A DNA stretch of 13,046 nt from Planctomycetota bacterium (GCA_015485455.1 WFTN01000562.1:1-13046), one strand, 5' to 3'. Shown: positions 1 to 7,852, numbered from the stretch's first letter. Notes: generated by a model not told the origin, from the sequence alone. Numbers and translations: made by a program.

Positions 1-639
1 ACCGCTTGCATTTTCTTGGCCCTTGTGGCGGCCTGGAGTCTCTCATCCCAAAAACTCGACTTAAAGAAGGAGCTCCGAGACCGCAAGAATGTGGAATCTC
101 CCATCTCCAAGGGGAAGACTGAGACCCTGGGGGCTGACAAGATCAATATTCCCGTCCCACCTTTCCGCTTTCCATGTGCAACTGGGGGGGAATTCGGCTC
201 TGACGACCTAAAAGGAAAACTCTGGGTGGCGGAGTTCATGTTCACCAGCTGTGGCGGTTTCTGCCCAGAAATGAGCAAAATGACGGAATTGCTCCAAGAT
301 CGGACAGAAGATCTCCCCGACTTGCATTTTGTCAGCTTCACGGTGGACCCTGAGCGAGACACACTTTTAGCACTGAAAGAATATGGCGAGGAATATCACG
401 CAGACAACAAGCGCTGGCATTTCTTGCGGGCCAAATTAGAAGAAGTCCATGCTCTGGGCAGAAAGGGCTTTTTTCTCCTCAATGACACCGACTCCCTGGT
501 TCACTCTAAGAAAGTGGCCTTGGTCGACCGAAATGGGAGAATTCGTGGTTACTTTGATGGCGCTGGCCCAGAGCGCGTCTCCGACTTCAAGGCTTTGGAG
601 CTTCTGATTCGAGACATCTATGAAGAAGGTGACCAATAA
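1..639 (+). CDS. sco: SCO1/SenC-family copper chaperone, 5' truncated by the window edge
   Basis: A periplasm-facing, membrane-anchored thioredoxin-fold protein of the SCO family, which delivers copper to the CuA site of cytochrome c oxidase subunit II or keeps its cysteines reduced. Numbering from base 1, the first ~15 residues are hydrophobic (TM anchor or signal end). The copper-binding motif is seen as FTSCGGFCPEM with C84 and C88 (CxxxC followed by Pro), and the third ligand is probably H168 in LVHSKK. The typical DPERDT segment is also present. The frame is open to base 1 and the hydrophobic segment begins before any good start codon, so the true start lies upstream; the TTG at 16 is an unlikely start. 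The stop overlaps the next gene's ATG (TAATG), indicating translational coupling. Seven consecutive G at 184-190 are a possible slippage tract. The family call is secure; a purely redox role instead of copper delivery is possible. Confidence 0.92.
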   Translation, partial: TACIFLALVAAWSLSSQKLDLKKELRDRKNVESPISKGKTETLGADKINIPVPPFRFPCATGGEFGSDDLKGKLWVAEFMFTSCGGFCPEMSKMTELLQDRTEDLPDLHFVSFTVDPERDTLLALKEYGEEYHADNKRWHFLRAKLEEVHALGRKGFFLLNDTDSLVHSKKVALVDRNGRIRGYFDGAGPERVSDFKALELLIRDIYEEGDQ

Positions 640-1064
640 TGGACCTTGTCGCCGTTCTACCTGCGGTAGACGCAACCCTCAATTTCGTTGCCTTCTGCCT
701 GTTGATGCTGGGATATCGCCAAGTCAAAGCCGGCGAAGTTAAAAAACACAAAAAGACGATGCTCATGGCCCTCACGGTCTCGGCGCTCTTTTTGATCTGC
801 TATTTGACTTATCACGCCCTGGGTGAAGAAAAGAAATTCAGCGGAGAAGGGTTCATCCGCAACATTTACTTCTTCATTCTCATCACCCACATCCCCTTGG
901 CCGCCCTCATGGTTCCGCCAATCCTATTCTTGGCTCACGCCGGAATCACCGAGCGCATTGAACGCCACAAAAAACTGGCCAAGTTCGTGCTTCCGGTATG
1001 GATGTATGTATCCGTGACCGGTGTCTTGATCTACTTGCTCTTACATGTGCTGTATGGCGAGTAG
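639..1064 (+). CDS. DUF420-family integral membrane protein, probable oxidase assembly factor
   Basis: A 141-residue protein with four predicted membrane helices (about residues 9-27, 41-60, 78-102 and 117-137). It shows the DUF420 pattern: a short basic cytoplasmic loop (KKHKK) after helix 1, the YLTYH segment in helix 2, and the THIPLA stretch in helix 3. Members are found beside haem-copper oxidase and SCO genes, and relatives in Firmicutes have been linked to maturation of aa3-type oxidases. The exact chemistry is not established here. The ATG overlaps the SCO stop by one base, so the two are almost certainly co-translated. Length is normal for the family. It ends 28 bp from the convergent stop of the subunit III-like gene, and no terminator hairpin is visible in that gap, so transcripts from the two sides may overlap. 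Confidence 0.85.
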   Translation: MDLVAVLPAVDATLNFVAFCLLMLGYRQVKAGEVKKHKKTMLMALTVSALFLICYLTYHALGEEKKFSGEGFIRNIYFFILITHIPLAALMVPPILFLAHAGITERIERHKKLAKFVLPVWMYVSVTGVLIYLLLHVLYGE

Positions 1065-1092
1065 GACGTGAGAATCTGGCTTGGGCCGGTTA

Positions 1093-1767
1093 CTACTTGG
1101 CGTGCAAGAACCAAAACAGGCAATACCAAACAACGCCGACGAAATGCCAGTAAAGCATGCAATTGCCGCAGCTGGCTTTGAAATCTTGAAAATCGGCTCC
1201 CGCCCGACCGCGCAAAAAGCATTTTCCCATGAAGAACATGCCCCCCAAGACGTGAAGAACATGGAGAGCGGTAATCATATAGAAGAGCGCGGTGAAATTG
1301 GGGGAACCTTCCAGCACCACCCCAGCTCCGACCAAAGATTTCCACAAGAATACCTGGGACAGGCAAAACCCCAGCCCCAAGACCCAGGTGAGGCCCACCC
1401 GTTTCACCAGCTGAGTACGTTGTTCAGGACGTTTGGCCCCCATGGACCAGAAACCGACCAAGCTCGATGCCAGGATGAAGCAGGTGCTGATCCAAAGATC
1501 ACGGACCAAAGTCGGGGCGTCCGCAGGAGGCCAAGCGCCCGAGTCGCCCCGCAGGATGACTAAGGCCGAGAGAATTCCAGCAAAGAGCATCACCACTGTG
1601 CCGCAGAAGACGACAACTGCTAAGCGGGTGGCGGACACCGGAGGTCCGCTATCATTGGGTTTCTGTGGACCACCCCCTCCACCGCCGCCTCCACCTTCGC
1701 TTGGCGGCCAAGCAACGGGAGGGTCTACGATCTGAGGGTCGTCGAGTATGGCTGATGAACTTGACAT
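1093..1767 (-). CDS. Divergent haem-copper oxidase subunit III-like protein with polyglycine linker
   Basis: A 224-residue protein with a ~45-residue hydrophilic N-terminus, including nine consecutive glycines (residues 25-33), then five predicted membrane helices. The last helix carries MLYWHFVGVVWY, matching the subunit III signature YWHFVDxVW, and helix 4 has the TALHVLHVLGG pattern. Two typical acidic positions are absent: the Glu/Asp of helix 1 lies in FCGTVVMLFAG, and the Asp of HFVD is Gly. Subunit III stabilises the oxidase and assists proton uptake; this copy may serve another oxidase or have an altered role. The start is the ATG at 1767: an in-frame TGA lies 10-12 bases upstream. 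The strong AAGGAGG is ~24 bases away, so initiation is not well explained. It is separated from the upstream bc operon by a terminator, so it is probably its own unit. It differs clearly from the canonical subunit III at 8228. Confidence 0.82.
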   Translation of the reverse strand: MSSSSAILDDPQIVDPPVAWPPSEGGGGGGGGGPQKPNDSGPPVSATRLAVVVFCGTVVMLFAGILSALVILRGDSGAWPPADAPTLVRDLWISTCFILASSLVGFWSMGAKRPEQRTQLVKRVGLTWVLGLGFCLSQVFLWKSLVGAGVVLEGSPNFTALFYMITALHVLHVLGGMFFMGKCFLRGRAGADFQDFKASCGNCMLYWHFVGVVWYCLFWFLHAK

Positions 1768-1925
1768 GGTCCACCATCATAGCCTCAGATCCCCCTCCTT
1801 GGCAACCCACTGGGGTCATGCGACAATTTGGGTATTCATGCAGTCCTTTGCCTGAAGCCAAATAGCCCCTCTGAATAAAGGCAAGCCGAACCTTGGCAGT
1901 TCTCCCATGATCTCGAATGGCGTCC

Positions 1926-1954
1926 AAAAAAAACGCCGCCCGAGGTGGGCGGCG
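1926..1954 (-). terminator. Rho-independent terminator of the bc operon
   Basis: On the minus strand, a perfect 8-bp GC-rich stem (CGCCGCCC / GGGCGGCG, plus-strand arms 1934-1941 and 1947-1954) with a 5-nt loop is followed directly by eight U (A-run 1926-1933 on the plus strand). It lies 33 bases after the stop of the octahaem cytochrome gene, and so ends the reductase operon and isolates the subunit III gene at 1093-1767. Confidence 0.93.
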
Positions 1955-1986
1955 CTTCTAAAGACTTTTGCTAAGCGAAACTTAGA

Positions 1987-4900
1987 TTACTTCGGCGTCA
2001 CAATCGGAACTTCACCAGCGTTATACGCTTCATGCAAGTAACGCATCATCAAGTTGAGATGATCACCCTTGTATGTCTTCAAGTCACCGGTGATCGACGA
2101 AGCCAAGTAGCGCACAAACATACGCTCCTTAATGGAGTCCAATGGAATCTTGAGGGACTTGCCAGTAGCGCTGTCCTTCAAGCGTAACTGCCCCCGCACT
2201 TCTTTCGGACCGGTTCCCACGATGATGGAACCATCGGTCTTAATAACACGCCATTCTTCTAAGAAGTTAGAAGGCATGTTGGTGCCCGGTAAGAGAGCCG
2301 CAGGATCCGCCAACCAGCGTGACGTCCACTCGGAGCGCAACTTCCGTCCAGCCCACTCCAAGTTAGGAGCGATCACACCTTTTTGAGCCGGATCTCCCGT
2401 TCCGTGGCAACTATTGCAATTCACTTCTTTGAAGACATTTCGTGCCATTTGCAATTCTTGCGCTGTCAATGGAGCTAAGACAGGAGCAACGTAAGGGATG
2501 GATTGAGAATCCAAAGCGCCAAAGAACTTGACCAAGGTTTGAATCTCACCTTCGCTCATGCGGAAGGTGGGCATCCGAACGTCCAAGTAGTCGCGCAAAC
2601 CGTTGCCATGTAGCTTGGCTTGAGTCTGCGTCGGGTTGCGCAAGAAGTCCGCCAACCATTTTGGATTAGTTCTAAAGCCAATGCCCAACAAAGAAGGTGG
2701 CCTGCTATCGGAGCGCTTGGCCCCTTCATCGGTCTTGCCAACATATTGGGGCAGTGCCCAAAGATCTGGTTCAACTCCAGCTTCAATTTGATGGCAACCA
2801 ATGCAGTTGTACTTCTTGACGACCCACCAACCCTTCTGGATGGCCTTGCCCCGCTCGTCTGGGTTATAGCGGAACTCCTCAGGGATCTGAGTTTCCACAC
2901 TGCCTTGGAGGAAGGTCGAGAGAGCCACGATCTCCTTCTCAGACAAACCGAAATCTGGCATCTTGAGACGATCAAGACCATCGGGATCTTCGTAGACCTT
3001 ACCCTTGCCGAAAACACCTGGATTCCGAAGCTTCTCTTCGAAGAATGCTTTATGGGTGTAGCGATGGGCCCGCTTGAAACCATGCTCCAAGCGACCAAAA
3101 TCAAGACGTTCTTTTGGCTTCGAACCTTCTTTTGTCAGCTCAGTACCAATGCGGCCCTCGGTTTCATGATCTTTGATCTCATGGCAACCGGAGCAACCGT
3201 AATTGGAAACCAACGCTTTGCCCTGTGCTGCAAATGCTGGATCATTGAGGTTTGCGATTGTCTCGTAATTCACCCCGGAGCCCGTCTTGCTCTTGAGGAA
3301 GGTTGCCACGTTTCTCGCATCTTCCTCTGAGAGTCGAAGATTCGGCATGACGCCGCTGTCTGGCTCCATAATCCACTTGACCAAAAAGTTGTATTCAACT
3401 TTGTCGCCAACGTAGGAGAGGTCAGTCCCGAAGCCATCGCCAATAGTGACGCCATTATCTTCGATCGTATGACAACCTAAACAACCCCGTTTCTTGAACA
3501 GAGCCTCACCCATGGTGGCATTGCCTGGAGCATAAGTTCCCACATCCTCACGGATATCGGACTGCTGCCACAAGTACGCCGCAATTTTCATGGCATGCTC
3601 TTTGGCCTGAGCTTCATCCAGATTCTTGAAGAACTGGGGCATTTTCGTCGTTGGACGGAACTCTCTGGGATTGAGCAACCAAGGCAAAAGCCAATCTGGA
3701 CGCACCTTGCTCTTCAAGTTCTTCAGGTTAGGTCCGACTTTTTGCCGCTCTTTCTCCAAGTCCATGCTCTTGGCAACGATTTCGTCACGGCGAGTTTGGA
3801 TACCAGAGATTTGCATGTTCAGCTTGCGCTTGGCATTCAAGTCCCGCTCGCTCTTGAGTGAAACCGCCAAACGGGATTCCTTGTCATCAAGAGTCAAAAG
3901 CTCGCTCTTGATCTTCAAGATCTCTTCGCCTTGAGTGTCAACACCTTCATAACGGTGACAGCCCCAGCATCCTTTGAACTGGAACAAATGGCGAGCTTCG
4001 TTGAAGGCCGAAACTCGTTCGTATTCGACAAGGTTTCCTTTGTCATCCCGAACCCCGTGACCTTTTTCATCCATCTCCACGTAAGGAGAGGGTGTGTAAT
4101 TCAGGTAGATGTCATCTTTGTGGCACTGAATACAACCGGCTTCGAAGCTACCCATCTCTTTTTCAACCGCATCAGGATTGCGTTGAGTCAGTGGGAACAA
4201 CCAGTGGTGGTTCATGCCGTGAGCCAAGTGCTCAGATGTCACCGAGCGTCCGTTACCGTTGTGGCACATGGAGCAGCCGAAACGGCTTGGGTCATGGATT
4301 TCCAATAAACCCTTGTGGGGATGTGTGGTCCAAACCCCGGCCATTTCCACAGGCTCATCACCAGGCGTGGTTTCATTGATATCCCATTCACGCATGGTGA
4401 CGGGTTCCCTGGCACCAGCGTGGCAGCTTTCGCAACGGTCCACCCAATCAAACTCACCAATGTGAATTTGCAGGATGTCCGTCACACCTTTGCCCTCAGA
4501 ACCAAGAAGACCTTTATTGGTCTTCTCCATCAACTTGGCGACGTTCGCGGGCAAAGGGCCATCCAGATTCTTGACGACAAAGTCGTCCAGTTGTTTCTGT
4601 AGAGCACTGGATGGCTTGCTCAAAGCAGCACGCTGGCGATCCAACTTTGATTTGCGAGCCTTGTAAGCATTGAGCTTGGTGGTGATCTCATCAAAGTCGA
4701 GAGACAAGTCTTTGGACTCGCCATCTGTAACCAGGGTGACCGGCAACTTTGTCGCCTTCACGTCAGCCATGAGGCCAAGGATAGTCTCACGGCGTTCGTC
4801 GCTGCGGGCTGTTTCGAGAGAATAACGGTAAGCGCCCAGCTGGGCCCGCGCATTCTTGAAAGCCCCTTGCAAGCTGTCAATGTTGCCCTGTAGTTCCACC

Positions 4901-5217
4901 AACTCATCAGCGATGGCGGGCACCTTGGCATCCATCGCTTCCTTGGCGGCCTCAAGTTTCTCTTCCAATGCCTTGTAAGCCTTGGAGTCTTTGAGCTTTG
5001 CCAGTTTCTTTTCTTGGGCGGGCTTAAGCACGTCCAAGTAGTTGGAATATACGGTTACGAAATTTTCCTGAATCGCCTTGTATGGGCGGCGTCCAAAGAA
5101 TTCGTCGTATCCTGCCAGGACAACCGATCCCATGAGCACAGCCGACGCCAAAAAGATTGGCAAGCTGAGGGATTTGGTCTGTATTGGGTCCTTGGGGACG
5201 GGCTGCTTCTCAGCCAT
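1987..5217 (-). CDS. Membrane-anchored octahaem c-type cytochrome, last gene of the bc operon
   Basis: A 1076-residue protein that probably replaces cytochrome c1/f as electron acceptor of the Rieske protein. Residues ~17-38 form one membrane helix with no obvious cleavage site, so the bulk should be periplasmic. Residues ~58-220 are charged and helical (coiled-coil-like). Eight CxxCH motifs have first Cys at 262, 315, 362, 417, 579, 675, 805 and 934. Haems 1-3 are closely spaced in a His-rich region (THPH, FGCSMCH, AHGMNHHW), suggesting bis-His ligation. Haems 4-8 are class-I-like modules, each with a downstream Met-Pro (MPQF, MPNL, MPDF, MPTF, MPSN) as likely axial ligand. A second coiled coil (~425-493) is inserted within module 4, between CWGCH and M526. 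The ATG has AAGGAG at 5224-5229 with 6-nt spacing. It follows the cytochrome b C-terminal gene by 56 bp containing a hairpin. The haem count is directly read; its place in the complex is inferred from gene order. Confidence 0.93.
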   Translation of the reverse strand: MAEKQPVPKDPIQTKSLSLPIFLASAVLMGSVVLAGYDEFFGRRPYKAIQENFVTVYSNYLDVLKPAQEKKLAKLKDSKAYKALEEKLEAAKEAMDAKVPAIADELVELQGNIDSLQGAFKNARAQLGAYRYSLETARSDERRETILGLMADVKATKLPVTLVTDGESKDLSLDFDEITTKLNAYKARKSKLDRQRAALSKPSSALQKQLDDFVVKNLDGPLPANVAKLMEKTNKGLLGSEGKGVTDILQIHIGEFDWVDRCESCHAGAREPVTMREWDINETTPGDEPVEMAGVWTTHPHKGLLEIHDPSRFGCSMCHNGNGRSVTSEHLAHGMNHHWLFPLTQRNPDAVEKEMGSFEAGCIQCHKDDIYLNYTPSPYVEMDEKGHGVRDDKGNLVEYERVSAFNEARHLFQFKGCWGCHRYEGVDTQGEEILKIKSELLTLDDKESRLAVSLKSERDLNAKRKLNMQISGIQTRRDEIVAKSMDLEKERQKVGPNLKNLKSKVRPDWLLPWLLNPREFRPTTKMPQFFKNLDEAQAKEHAMKIAAYLWQQSDIREDVGTYAPGNATMGEALFKKRGCLGCHTIEDNGVTIGDGFGTDLSYVGDKVEYNFLVKWIMEPDSGVMPNLRLSEEDARNVATFLKSKTGSGVNYETIANLNDPAFAAQGKALVSNYGCSGCHEIKDHETEGRIGTELTKEGSKPKERLDFGRLEHGFKRAHRYTHKAFFEEKLRNPGVFGKGKVYEDPDGLDRLKMPDFGLSEKEIVALSTFLQGSVETQIPEEFRYNPDERGKAIQKGWWVVKKYNCIGCHQIEAGVEPDLWALPQYVGKTDEGAKRSDSRPPSLLGIGFRTNPKWLADFLRNPTQTQAKLHGNGLRDYLDVRMPTFRMSEGEIQTLVKFFGALDSQSIPYVAPVLAPLTAQELQMARNVFKEVNCNSCHGTGDPAQKGVIAPNLEWAGRKLRSEWTSRWLADPAALLPGTNMPSNFLEEWRVIKTDGSIIVGTGPKEVRGQLRLKDSATGKSLKIPLDSIKERMFVRYLASSITGDLKTYKGDHLNLMMRYLHEAYNAGEVPIVTPK

Positions 5218-5253
5218 CTGTCGCTCCTTAAATCCTGCTATTGTTCGTTTCGG

Positions 5254-5272
5254 CCACGGCTATGAACCGTGG
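5254..5272 (-). promoter_or_regulatory. Intercistronic hairpin just after the cytochrome b C-terminal gene
   Basis: A perfect 6-bp inverted repeat CCACGG / CCGTGG (arms 5254-5259 and 5267-5272) with a 7-nt loop, beginning one base after the TAA of the upstream gene. No U-run follows on the minus strand, so it is not a full terminator. It could stabilise the upstream mRNA end or adjust output of the octahaem gene relative to the cytochrome b genes. This function is inference only. Confidence 0.4.
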
Positions 5273-5273
5273 G

Positions 5274-6260
5274 TTAAATATTGAACCAAGGGGTTACCCA
5301 AACGTACTTCACGTTAAACGCGAGTCGCAGGATCATTTTGACTGGTAATGACATCATGGTAATCATGAAAATCTGCAGATGAATGTACTGCATGAGACTC
5401 ATGCGTGCATACATCGTTGACTTTCGAAACAGGGCATGAAAAATCCCCCCTGCCACCGCACTGTAGGCTAAGCAGACGGCCCCCCCGAAGAGGCCTTTCC
5501 CCATCGCGCTGGTGATGCCGAACATCTCATGAAGATCTACGTTGATTTCGTAGACAACCTTCAAATGATCCCATGTCTCACCAGGATAGAAGAACATCCA
5601 TCCTGGACCTCGCATGAATGTTCCCAAGATGACTAAAGCCACCCATAGGACCAAGAATCCGAAGAGAAAGATAGAAATGGCAAACTTGCGCTGCTTCCAT
5701 GTGTAGTAGCCGTTCCCCATGGGGTTGGGATCGATGTAGGGAATAGCCATCAAGCCACCCACAATGATTCCCGGCAAGATCACCCCAGCAATCCACGGAT
5801 CGAAGTACACCAAAATCTCTTGGAGACCCAAGAAATACCAAGGTGCCTTCGACGGGTTCATGGTTAGGGTCGGATTTGCCGGTGATTCCAAAGGTGCATC
5901 CAAGAACACCGACCACACAATCAAGAAAGCCGTGACGATAATCGCCGCCAAGAATTCTCGTTTGAGTAGATGGGGCCAGACACTCACGGTCTTGTCCCAG
6001 CTTGGGTGCCAAGGGGCTGTTTTTCTGTGGTGGGTCTTGGCCAAATTCGGATCAGCTTCCAACTGTTCGATCAAACGATCGTTGGCGAAAGCCTGGCGAA
6101 ATGCCAGCCACATATAAAAGATCAACAAGACCAGCATGAGGACGATGGGCACGTTGTCTGGCAACGCAATCAAATCCCACAACTGTTGGCCGTCAAATAT
6201 TGCCGGTGGATGAACTTCGAGTTCTGGTTTCATCCCGGACGGTTCACTGAGGAAGAACAT
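5274..6260 (-). CDS. Cytochrome b C-terminal half (b6f subunit IV-like, extended) of the bc complex
   Basis: A 328-residue integral membrane protein equivalent to the C-terminal half of cytochrome b, contributing the ef loop of the quinol oxidation (Qo) site. The core signature is LLKREFLAAIIV, then FLDAPLE, then the ef-loop motif APWYFLGLQE (A139-P140-W141-Y142) and VYFDPWIAGVILPG. The catalytic Glu of canonical PEWY is Pro here, resembling the PPWY-type variants. It is about twice the length of a chloroplast subunit IV: one additional helix at ~38-56 precedes the core and about three lie after the ef region (~192-215, ~252-275, ~292-312), giving roughly six in all. The ATG at 6260 has a purine-rich upstream stretch (AAGGGAG about 10 nt away); the ATG at 6233 (MKPELEVH) is an alternative start. 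It is separated by 40 bp from the upstream cytochrome b gene, in the same operon. Confidence 0.9.
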   Translation of the reverse strand: MFFLSEPSGMKPELEVHPPAIFDGQQLWDLIALPDNVPIVLMLVLLIFYMWLAFRQAFANDRLIEQLEADPNLAKTHHRKTAPWHPSWDKTVSVWPHLLKREFLAAIIVTAFLIVWSVFLDAPLESPANPTLTMNPSKAPWYFLGLQEILVYFDPWIAGVILPGIIVGGLMAIPYIDPNPMGNGYYTWKQRKFAISIFLFGFLVLWVALVILGTFMRGPGWMFFYPGETWDHLKVVYEINVDLHEMFGITSAMGKGLFGGAVCLAYSAVAGGIFHALFRKSTMYARMSLMQYIHLQIFMITMMSLPVKMILRLAFNVKYVWVTPWFNI

Positions 6261-6300
6261 TCAGCCTTCTCTCCCTTAAACAGAATGCCAAAGGCAATCG

Positions 6301-7149
6301 CTACTTCTTGACTGGTTTCATTTCGCTTTCGAGCATGACAGGAGAAGGGCCAGAAATGGCTCCGTCTTTGCGCACACGCCAGAAGTGAACAATCATCAAC
6401 ACACTGGCCATGATGGGGATGGCAATACAGTGCCAGATATAGGCACGGAGCAAAGCATTGGCGTCCACAATGGAGCCACCCAACAAGGCAAAGCGCACGT
6501 CATTGAACGCATTGATTCCGAACTCAGCCGCCAAAGGACCTTCATGCCCCAAGATCGGCGTAGCCCGCGCCATGTTCGTTCCCACGGTGACCGCCCAGAA
6601 ACCCAATTGATCATCAGGCAAAAGGTAGCCAGTGAACGACAACAACATGGTGAACAACAACAACTGAACACCGATGGCCCAGTTGAATTCACGAGGGGGC
6701 TTATAGGAACCGGTCATGAAGACACGGAGCATATGGAACCAGGTCGTCATGACCATGGCATGAGCCGCCCACCTGTGCATGTTCCGCAAGATGTTGCCAA
6801 AGGGCACGTCATTCATGATGTAGAGAATGTCGCGAAAGGCCTGCACCTTGGACGGATGATAATAGAACATCAGCAAAACGCCGGTGAGCGTTAGGACAAT
6901 GAACAGATAAAACGTGATACCGCCCATACCCCAAGTGAAGTTGTACCTCACTGCATCTCGGTTGATGCGAGCTGGGTGAAGGTGCAAGAAAACGTTCGAC
7001 AAGACCGCCAAGGAGCGGTTTCTCGGGGAATCGTCAAGCTTGTGCCTAAATACGGATTTCCAAATTTGGCCTTCTTTGAGCTGTTTTTCCAGCTCGGCCA
7101 ATTTGTCTTTGTTCGACTTCTTGCCGGAACCTTGGTCTGACTTTGACAT
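6301..7149 (-). CDS. qcrB: Cytochrome b N-terminal half (b6-like), dihaem subunit of the bc complex
   Basis: A 282-residue membrane protein binding the low- and high-potential b haems. Four His ligands are visible in two paired helices: H125 (in NMHRWAAH) with H139, and H240 (in YIWHCIA) with H255. The spacing of 14 and 15 positions is the b6f-type pattern. The loop motifs GSYKPPREFNW, SFTGYLLPDDQLGFWA and VGTNMARATP match cytochrome b. No Cys is present near the N-terminus, so the extra covalent haem ci of b6f complexes is probably absent. A charged, Lys-rich ~35-residue cytoplasmic N-terminus precedes the core. The start is ambiguous: GGAGGA at 7161-7166 lies 11 nt before ATG 7149 and 5 nt before an in-frame TTG at 7155, which would add two residues. 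The Rieske gene is 70 bp upstream in the same operon. Confidence 0.94.
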   Translation of the reverse strand: MSKSDQGSGKKSNKDKLAELEKQLKEGQIWKSVFRHKLDDSPRNRSLAVLSNVFLHLHPARINRDAVRYNFTWGMGGITFYLFIVLTLTGVLLMFYYHPSKVQAFRDILYIMNDVPFGNILRNMHRWAAHAMVMTTWFHMLRVFMTGSYKPPREFNWAIGVQLLLFTMLLSFTGYLLPDDQLGFWAVTVGTNMARATPILGHEGPLAAEFGINAFNDVRFALLGGSIVDANALLRAYIWHCIAIPIMASVLMIVHFWRVRKDGAISGPSPVMLESEMKPVKK

Positions 7150-7160
7150 GGTCAATCCCG

Positions 7161-7166
7161 TCCTCC
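7161..7166 (-). promoter_or_regulatory. Ribosome binding site of cytochrome b, compatible with two starts
   Basis: GGAGGA on the minus strand lies 5 nt from an in-frame TTG (7155) and 11 nt from ATG (7149). Both spacings are usable, so the N-terminus is uncertain by two residues (MTM or M). Confidence 0.6.
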
Positions 7167-7219
7167 ATTACGGGGTTGGACTCGCTCATTCACGGGCCAA
7201 CTGCAGGTGTTATTAAACC

Positions 7220-7819
7220 TTAAACACCGAGCAACTTAGCACCGGCTGCGTCGAATTTGTCCGCACCATAGAGCTTCAGTTTGTCAACAATAATGGCACC
7301 GGTGGCATCCAGCTCAACATGGCAACGATCGAGGGGCCGAGGTGCCGGTCCTTCGAAGTTGATGCCGTCCCGGGTGAATCCACTACCATGACATGGACAT
7401 TTGAATTTGTCCTCTGCCTCTTTCCAATCAGGGGTGCAGCCCAAGTGGGTGCATTTCGCAAAGATGACAAATAGTCCCTCTGCGTCCTTCACCACCCAGA
7501 TTCTCTGCCTTGCCTGCCAACTGGTATCCACGCCAATTTCGTAATCGGCTGGAGTCCCAATTGGGAATTTTGTCTTGGGTTCAAACAGCGTCCGTGGGAA
7601 GAAAAACCGCATGAACGCCCCTAATAAGACGAAAAAGAAGCCGCTCATCATCAAACTGACGAAATTACGGCGTTGCTCCCGTGCCATGTCGGCACGCTTC
7701 TCGTCTTCATCATCTTTTACCAAGCGCGCTTTGGGCTTCGTTGGCTTGAGGGCCGCCGCTGCCTGCTGAGGCTTTTCTACCCCATCTGCATTCGCTTGAT
7801 CTTTGTTTTCCTCGGTCAT
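7220..7819 (-). CDS. qcrA: Rieske iron-sulfur protein of the bc complex
   Basis: A 199-residue protein carrying the [2Fe-2S] cluster that takes the first electron from quinol. Both Rieske boxes are intact: CTHLGC (C123, H125, C128) and CPCHGSGF (C141, C143, H144). This gives Cys/Cys and His/His cluster ligands and the usual C128-C143 disulfide. A hydrophilic N-terminus of about 50 residues rich in Ala, Lys and Asp precedes RRNFVSLM and a membrane helix (~56-75), consistent with Tat export and a retained anchor. The ATG at 7819 is chosen because TTGGAG sits 7 nt upstream. An in-frame TTG at 7849 lacks a Shine-Dalgarno sequence. This is the first gene of the reductase operon, and its upstream side is the divergent control region shared with the oxidase subunit III-IV genes. 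Confidence 0.95.
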   Translation of the reverse strand: MTEENKDQANADGVEKPQQAAAALKPTKPKARLVKDDEDEKRADMAREQRRNFVSLMMSGFFFVLLGAFMRFFFPRTLFEPKTKFPIGTPADYEIGVDTSWQARQRIWVVKDAEGLFVIFAKCTHLGCTPDWKEAEDKFKCPCHGSGFTRDGINFEGPAPRPLDRCHVELDATGAIIVDKLKLYGADKFDAAGAKLLGV

Positions 7820-7852
7820 CAAATGGCTCCAAGGTCCATCTTTGACCAACTT

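Noticed and set aside
1652..1927. Open frame on the minus strand starting upstream of the divergent subunit III, with AAGGAGG before an internal ATG
   Set aside because: It overlaps the subunit III gene in another frame, and its residues are low-complexity Arg/Trp/Ser with no family pattern. The good Shine-Dalgarno in front of it is odd, but a short decoy peptide cannot be supported.
3724..3738. CAGGTTAGGTCCGAC inside the octahaem gene, resembling the intergenic repeats
   Set aside because: It encodes conserved VGPNL residues of the cytochrome and lies in the middle of a gene. The resemblance is probably chance.
7820..7849. TTG-initiated extension of the Rieske protein
   Set aside because: It lacks a Shine-Dalgarno sequence, whereas ATG 7819 has GGAG at a good distance.
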